A DNA stretch of 64,000 nucleotides, taken from contig JARPUW010000279.1 of NCBI GenBank assembly GCA_030533445.1, positions 62,001-126,000 of the forward strand, in the 5' to 3' direction. The position numbers and the translations under genes were made by a program. The notes under the pieces are model-generated. The model did not search any database. It saw only the letters and a list, made by a program, of their open reading frames with translations, and had not been told where the DNA came from. Of the stretch, positions 58,101-64,000 are shown piece after piece. How positions within the stretch are numbered: position 1 is the first letter of the stretch; each line of letters opens with the position of its first letter. This DNA comes from Cyprinodon diabolis. Lineage: Eukaryota > Chordata > Actinopteri > Cyprinodontiformes > Cyprinodontidae.

Positions 58101-61100
58101 GACTGAAACCTCTGGACTCACACAATGTCTTCGGAATTACGGTAGGATTAATACTTTTCCTTAAAAACCGTCCAGACCAACCTAAAGTCGATGAGAGTTT
58201 CAGCCTTTCTCTATTCTTTTTGAGCTGAAGATGGGAGAGAAACGAATCAGACTATGTGTTTTCAACTCGTCATAAATATTTTTCTGAATGACACACATAC
58301 ACCAAAGTTGGTATAGTTGGAGTCGAAGGATTGCTGATGCTCATGGTGAAAATGTTTTTTGAATAACTCATACGGTTTTTGATCAGTAGTCGTTTGTTCG
58401 GTGCCGTTCTTCCCATACAAAAAAGCCTGGGAAGAAGAAACCAATAGTGAGTGCAGCTGTTGTCTGTGTCAGTGAGAGGCTCGTTAAGCGTTGTCAAGGT
58501 TACCAAGCTTCAAACAGATTTTACCTCTGCTGTTTTAAACAGCACATATTAATCTAATGGAGGGTGAAAGGACTGATTTAACATTGGGAAATGGATACTA
58601 TATGACTGCTGTCCATGACACTTCCCTTGCCACTCAGCACTGATAGACTTTCAAAATAAGACTCCAGGGACCCTACAAAATAAAAGCCTCTATATTTTTT
58701 ACATATATTTATTGCCCTATATGGCTCAACATTATGACCCAAACTCAACCCCGTTTTAGAGAATAGACTCTAGGAGACTGTTTAAAACACACCCTATAGC
58801 AAATTTCAAAATAAAAGCCTCCCATTTCCGCTTCATCTACTGCCCTAATAACATGGAAAAAGAGTGTTTTAACGATTGGAAAGTAATCAACTATCATTGA
58901 CGGGTCTGAACATTTTCTATAAACACAACTCTGTTGGACTTTCAAAATAAGACTCCAGGGACCCTACAAAATAAAAGCCTCTAGATTATACTAATGCATT
59001 AATTGATGCAAATGGCTCAACATTATGACCCAAACTCTTCCAGGTTGTTTTTATTAGACTCTAGTGACCTTTTCAAAACACACCCAGAGCAAATTTCACA
59101 ATAAAAGTCTCCCATTTACTCTGTAATACAGCAACTATTCACCTAATAACATGGAAAACCAGTGATTTAACATTTGGAAATGGATTCTATATCACTGCTG
59201 GGCGTGACCCATCTTTTGATGCACATTCATGATAGACTTTCAAAATAAGACTACAAGGACTCTACAGAATAAAAGCCTCTTCCTTATACACACTCATACA
59301 TTCTGGCATATTGCTCATTGCCATTGGTGATTTCATCACTGCAATGGCTCTTAGAAGGCGGGCGGAGCCCGCCAATGGTAACAGGCGGGCGGAGCCTGCC
59401 AAAGGTGATTACATCACTGCAATGGCTCTTAGCAGGCGGGCGGAGCCCGCCATTGGTGATTTCATCACTGCAATGGCTCTTAGAAGGCGGGCAGAGCCCG
59501 CCATTGGTGATTTTTTTCTTCACTGAGATGGATCCCAGAAGGCGGGCGAAGCCCGCAAACTTGGCTTTACCCACTGTGTTTCAATATTGACAACCCATAT
59601 TACCCTTGTGCATCATACGCTGTGCACGTCTATTTCCCAGATTTCAGCACAAGTGGCACACAGCTCTCTTTGCCCATGAACTTGCCCTCTTTCCTTCCCT
59701 CAGTAGCCCTCAAAGGCGTAAGCAGTTGGTCTGGGGAGCCCCGACGTCACTTGCCAGGGCCGTATTGGCCCGGTTCCCCAGACGGGCAGTAGGTGGCCCC
59801 CCTCAAAATTTCTTTAGAAATTTTCTAGTTATTATAATTCTCCCGTATACCCAAAACTTCGGCGCGTAACTAGTCCCGCACGGTTTGGCGGATCGGGCCC
59901 AAAGTTGGCACACGCGTCGGGACCAATGGGGTGATGTGTGCTTGTATAAAACTTTCTCATTAGTCCGAAGGTTTGCGAATTATTAGCGAAAACGTCGCAA
60001 AAAAATCCCATAGGAAATGAATGGGGAGAGGAAAAAAAAAGCATAAAAAACAGCACTTCACTGTGTCAGCATACATTCACCTAGAAAAACAGTTTGAAGC
60101 TCAGTTTGTAGATAAATCCTTCGTCTATTTAAAACTGAAGACGGTATGTTGATAACTGCTACGGTTTTTGTATAATCAGACCTCAAGCGCCACAAAGTTT
60201 TAGCAAAATCCAGCCTGCTAGAGTGGAGCAACTGAAAAGCTAGAGTGTGAGGCAGGCGTTTTTTAAACACAAAAAAACATTTTAAACTCGCCCTCAAGGC
60301 CACATATTTATAGCTAGAGTCACCATTTTTGGTCAGTTTGTAGACTGAAATCTCTGGACCCACACAATATCTTCGGAATTACGGTAGGATTAATACTTTT
60401 CCTTAAAAACCCTCCAGACCGACCTAAAGTCGATGAAAATCAGAGCCGTTTTTCATTGGTTTTGGAGCAGAAGAGGGGAGAAAAACGAATCAGACTATGT
60501 GTTTTCAACTCGTCATAAATATTTTTCTGAATGACACACATACACCAAAGTTGGCATAGTTGGAGTCGAAGGATGACTGACGCTCACGGTGAAAACTTTT
60601 TTTGAATAACTCATACGGTTTTTGCTCAGCAGTCGTTTGTTCGGAGGACATTTTAAGCACCTGAAAGCTGAGTGACAGTGACCTGCTGCAGCTAGCTCAA
60701 TTAGAAGCTTAGGTGTGATGAAACGTTTTTTCTTTTTCTTTCTCTTCCCATTCAGTTTGTAGATGACCTACAGCCATGAAAGTTACTCCAATTGAAGACA
60801 AGATATAGCTGTCGCTTAGATAAAAAGAATTTTTCAGATACCTTTTACGGTTTTTACTCAGCAGTCGTTTGTTCGGAGGGGTGCTTTAGCAGCTAAAAGG
60901 TGAGTGAGAGTGAGGTCCTGCAGTTCAAACAAAGGGAGGAGCAGGTGGGCCAACCATTTTGTTTGTGCTTCGTTTTGGGTTGTGAAAGACCTACAGACAT
61001 GAAGGTTACCCCAGTCTGAGACAAAGGATAGATGTTGCTTTCACTGAAAGAATTTTTCAGATATCTTTTACGGTTTTTGCTCAGCAGTCGTTTGTTCGGA

Positions 61101-61268
61101 GGGTAAGCACCTGGAAGCTAGCTGACAGTTAGCTTCTGCAGCAGCCTGCTAGAGTGCAGCTGCTGAAATCTTAGTGTGAGGCGGCCATTTTTTTAAGATC
61201 AAACATCTTATTCTCGCCCTCACGGCCACATATTTGGAGCTACAGTCACCATTTTTGGTCAGTTTGTA
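58101..61268 (+). repeat. Macrosatellite unit 19 (3,168 bp)
   Basis: The head shares aaaaaccgtccag with unit 11. The hairpin zone shares gatggatcccagaagg and a broken last stem with unit 6, and adds private gagcctgcc, aacttggc, tcaatattgac and cagtagccc. After the 66-bp site the sequence matches the second half of unit 1 (tgtcagcatac near 60064, ctcaaggcc near 60293, aaaactttttttg near 60593). It has no 66-bp copy. Confidence 0.97.
59357..59557 (+). repeat. GC-hairpin minisatellite, unit 19, five hairpins
   Basis: Hairpins start at 59357 (GGA), 59384 (GGA, right arm GCCTGCC), 59435 (GGA), 59486 (AGA) and 59541 (GAA, right arm GCCCGCA). Two of five stems are imperfect, the most of any unit. 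Confidence 0.95.
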
Positions 61269-64000
61269 GACTGAAACCTCTGGACTCACACAATGTCTTC
61301 GGAATTACGGTAGGATTAATACTTTTCCTTAAAAACCCTCCAGACCAACCTAAAGTCGATGAGAGTTTCAGCCTTTCTCTATTCTTTTTGAGCTGAAGAT
61401 GGGAGAGAAACGAATCAGACTATGTGTTTTCAACTCGTCATAAATATTTTTCTGAATGACACACATACACCAAAGTTGGTATAGTTGGAGTCGAAGGATT
61501 GCTGATGCTCATGGTGAAAATGTTTTTTGAATAACTCATACGGTTTTTGATCAGTAGTCGTTTGTTCGGTGCCGTTCTTCCCATACAAAAAAGCCTGGGA
61601 AGAAGAAACCAATAGTGAGTGCAGCTGTTGTCTGTGTCAGTGAGAGGCTCGTTAAGCGTTGTCAAGGTTACCAAGCTTCAAACAGATTTTACCTCTGCTG
61701 TTTTAAACAGCACATATTAATCTAATGGAGGGTGAAAGGACTGATTTAACATTGGGAAATGGATACTATATGACTGCTGTCCATGACACTTCCCTTGCCA
61801 CTCAGCACTGATAGACTTTCAAAATAAGACTCCAGGGACCCTACAAAATAAAAGCCTCTATATTTTTTACATATATTTATTGCCCTATATGGCTCAACAT
61901 TATGACCCAAACTCAACCCCGTTTTAGAGAATAGACTCTAGGAGACTGTTTAAAACACACCCTATAGCAAATTTCAAAATAAAAGCCTCCCATTTCCGCT
62001 TCATCTACTGCCCTAATACCATGGAAAAAGAGTGATTTAACGATTGGAAAGTAATCAACTATCATTGACGGGTCTGAACATTTTCTATAAACACAACTCT
62101 GTTGGACTTTCAAAATAAGACTCCAGGGACCCTACAAAATAAAAGCCTCTAGATTATACTAATGCATTAATTGATGCAAATGGCTCAACGTTATGACCCA
62201 AACTCTTCCAGGTTGTTTTTATTAGACTCTAGTGACCTTTTCAAAACACACCCCAGAGCAAATTTCACAATAAAAGTCTCCCATTTACTCTGTAATACAG
62301 CAACTATTCACCTAATAACATGGAAAACCAGTGATTTAACATTTGGAAATGGTTTCCATATCACTGCTGGGCGTGACCCATCTTTTGATGCACATTCATG
62401 ATAGACTTTCAAAATAAGACTACAAGGACTCTACAGAATAAAAGCCTCTTCCTTATACACACTCATACATTCTGGCATATTGCTCATTGCCATTGGTGAT
62501 TTCATCACTGCAATGGCTCTTAGAAGGCGGGCGGAGCCCGCCAATGGTAACAGGCGGGCGGAGCCCGCCAAAGGTGATTACATCACTGCAATGGCTCTTA
62601 GCAGGCGGGCAGAGCCCGCCCTTGGTGATTTCATCACTGCAATGGCTCTTAGAAGGCGGGCAGAGCCCGCCATTGGTGATTTTTTTCTTCACTGAGATGG
62701 CTCCTAGCAGGCGGGCGAAGCCCGCCAACTGGGCTTTACCCACTGTGTTTCAATATGGACAACCCATATTACCCTTGTGCATCATACGCTGTGCACGTCT
62801 ATTTCCCAGATTTCAGCACAAGTGGCACACAGCTCTCTTTGCCCATGAACTTGCCCTCTTTCCTTCCCTCAGCAGCCCTCAAAGGCGTAAGCAGTTGGTC
62901 TGGGGAGCCCCGACGTCACTTGCCAGGGCCGTATTGGCCCGGTTCCCCAGACGGGCAGTAGGTGGCCCCCCTCAAAATTTCTTTAGAAATTTTCTAGTTA
63001 TTATAATTCTCCCGTATACCCAAAACTTCGGCGCGTAACTAGTCCTGCACGGTTTGGCGGATCGGGCCCAAAGTTGGCACACGCGTCGGGACCAATGGGG
63101 TGATGTGTGCTTGTATAAAACTTTCTCATTAGTCCGAAGGTTTGCGAATTATTAGCGAAAACGTCGCAAAAAAATCCCATAGGAAATGAATGGGGAGAGG
63201 GAAAAAAAAGCATAAAAAACAGCGCTTCACTGTGTCGGCATACATTCACCTAGAAAAACAGTTTAAAGCTCAGTTTGTAGATAAATCCTTCGTCTATTTA
63301 AAACTGAAGACGGTATGTTGATAACTGCTATGGTTTTTGTATAATCAGACCTCAAGCGCCACAAAGTTTTAGCAAAATCCAGCCTGCTAGAGTGGAGCAA
63401 CTGAAAAGCTAGAGTGTGAGGCAGGCGTTTTTTAAACACAAAAAAACATTTTAAACTCGCCCTCACGGCCACATATTTATAGCTAGAGTCACCATTTTTG
63501 GTCAGTTTGTAGACTGAAATCTCTGGACCCACACAATATCTTCGGAATTACGGTAGGATTAATACTTTTCCTTAAAAACCCTCCAGACCGACCTAAAGTC
63601 GATGAAAATCAGAGCCGTTTTTCATTGGTTTTGGAGCAGAAGAGGGGAGAAAAACGAATCCGACTATGTGTTTTAAACTCGTCATAAATATTTTTCTGAA
63701 TGACACACATACACCAAAGTTGGCATAGTTGGAGTCGAAGGATGACTGACGCTCACGGTGAAAAAATTTTTTGAATAACTCATACGGTTTTTGCTCAGCA
63801 GTCGTTTGTTCGGAGGACATTTTAAGCACCTGAAAGCTGAGTGACAGTGACCTGCTGCAGCTAGCTCAATTAGAAGCTTAGGTGTGATGAAACGTTTTTT
63901 CTTTTTCTTTCTCTTCCCATTCAGTTTGTAGATGACCTACAGCCATGAAAGTTACTCCAATTGAAGACAAGATATAGCTGTCGCTTAGATAAAAAGAATT
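61269..64000 (+). repeat. Macrosatellite unit 20, cut by the window end
   Basis: The head matches unit 2 (ggtttccatatcac near 62350, gcccgcccttgg near 62616). Private variants are ctaataccatgg near 62012, caacgttatg near 62187, agtcctgcac near 63040, gagggaaaaaaa near 63196, cagcgcttc near 63220, gtttaaagctc near 63262 and gctatggttt near 63328. The tail carries aatccgac near 63657. It has five GC hairpins and no 66-bp copy. About 440 bp of the unit lie beyond the window. Confidence 0.96.
62526..62726 (+). repeat. GC-hairpin minisatellite, unit 20, five hairpins
   Basis: Hairpins start at 62526 and 62553 (GGA), 62604 and 62655 (AGA) and 62710 (GAA). The cttggtg spacer after the third matches unit 2. 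Confidence 0.95.

Larger units (their letters stand above)
1..64000 (+). repeat. 3.17-kb macrosatellite tandem array, 20 units
   Basis: The same unit recurs head to tail across the entire window without any interruption by unrelated sequence. The motif gactgaaacctctggactca occurs once per unit and sets the phase used here. Complete unit lengths are 3207, 3241, 3169, 3349, 3169, 3168, 3142, 3400, 3171, 3243, 3240, 3169, 3168, 3512, 3168, 3172, 3141, 3271 and 3168 bp, and the last unit is cut at 2732 bp. Length differences come from copy number of a 66-69-bp minisatellite and a 27-bp indel in a GC-rich hairpin array, plus single-base indels. No unit is inverted. Neither end of the array is in the window, so its true size is unknown. 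Every stretch of the window lies in a unit, so there is no unique intergenic sequence. Confidence 0.98.

Noticed and set aside
1..64000. Array as a pure assembly artefact
   Set aside because: Units carry many private variants and different minisatellite copy numbers in a non-random mosaic, which simple duplication of one contig would not give. Long-read support would still be needed to fix the true copy number.

Overview
The whole window is one head-to-tail tandem array of a large repeat unit (a macrosatellite). I see no convincing protein-coding, rRNA or tRNA gene, no CRISPR array and no autonomous transposon. Taking the first base as phase zero, units start at 1, 3208, 6449, 9618, 12967, 16136, 19304, 22446, 25846, 29017, 32260, 35500, 38669, 41837, 45349, 48517, 51689, 54830, 58101 and 61269. 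That is 19 complete units and a twentieth cut by the window end. The basic length is 3,168-3,172 bp. Units of 3,141-3,512 bp differ almost entirely by copy number of two short hairpin-forming minisatellites.

The source is a eukaryote. The AT-rich background, the lack of coding density and the nested satellite organisation fit a vertebrate, and the overall sequence style suggests a ray-finned fish. That last point is an impression and not a database match.

Each unit has five zones (offsets from unit 1). (1) 1-420 is the end of a set of diverged ~230-bp monomers that carries over from the previous unit. (2) 421-1180 is a ~295-bp module present two and a half times, each copy ending in the same AATAAA-containing motif. 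(3) 1257-1430 is a 51-bp minisatellite built on the palindrome GGCGGGC-NNN-GCCCGCC. (4) 1598-1770 is a dense cluster of nested inverted repeats, including a 66-69-bp minisatellite present 0 to 5 times per unit and bounded by ATT repeats. It is followed by a CpG-dense stretch with CCAAT and TATAAAA motifs. (5) 2040-3207 is a run of ~230-bp monomers marked by TACGG and TTTGTAGA motifs.

The units are near-identical but carry private variants that show how they were copied. When variants are followed, closely matching blocks do not run from unit start to unit start. They run from one 66-bp site to the next: the tail of unit 1 plus the head of unit 2 matches the tail of 19 plus the head of 20; 3/4 matches 17/18; 4/5 matches 11/12; 9/10 matches 15/16; 10/11 matches 18/19. 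The partner changes in the interval that holds the hairpins. Units 4, 7, 8 and 18 also carry an alternative (type II) version of the hairpin zone. I read the array as being homogenised by unequal exchange or gene conversion, with exchange points concentrated at the hairpin cluster. This is inference from variants read by eye and needs an alignment to be quantified.
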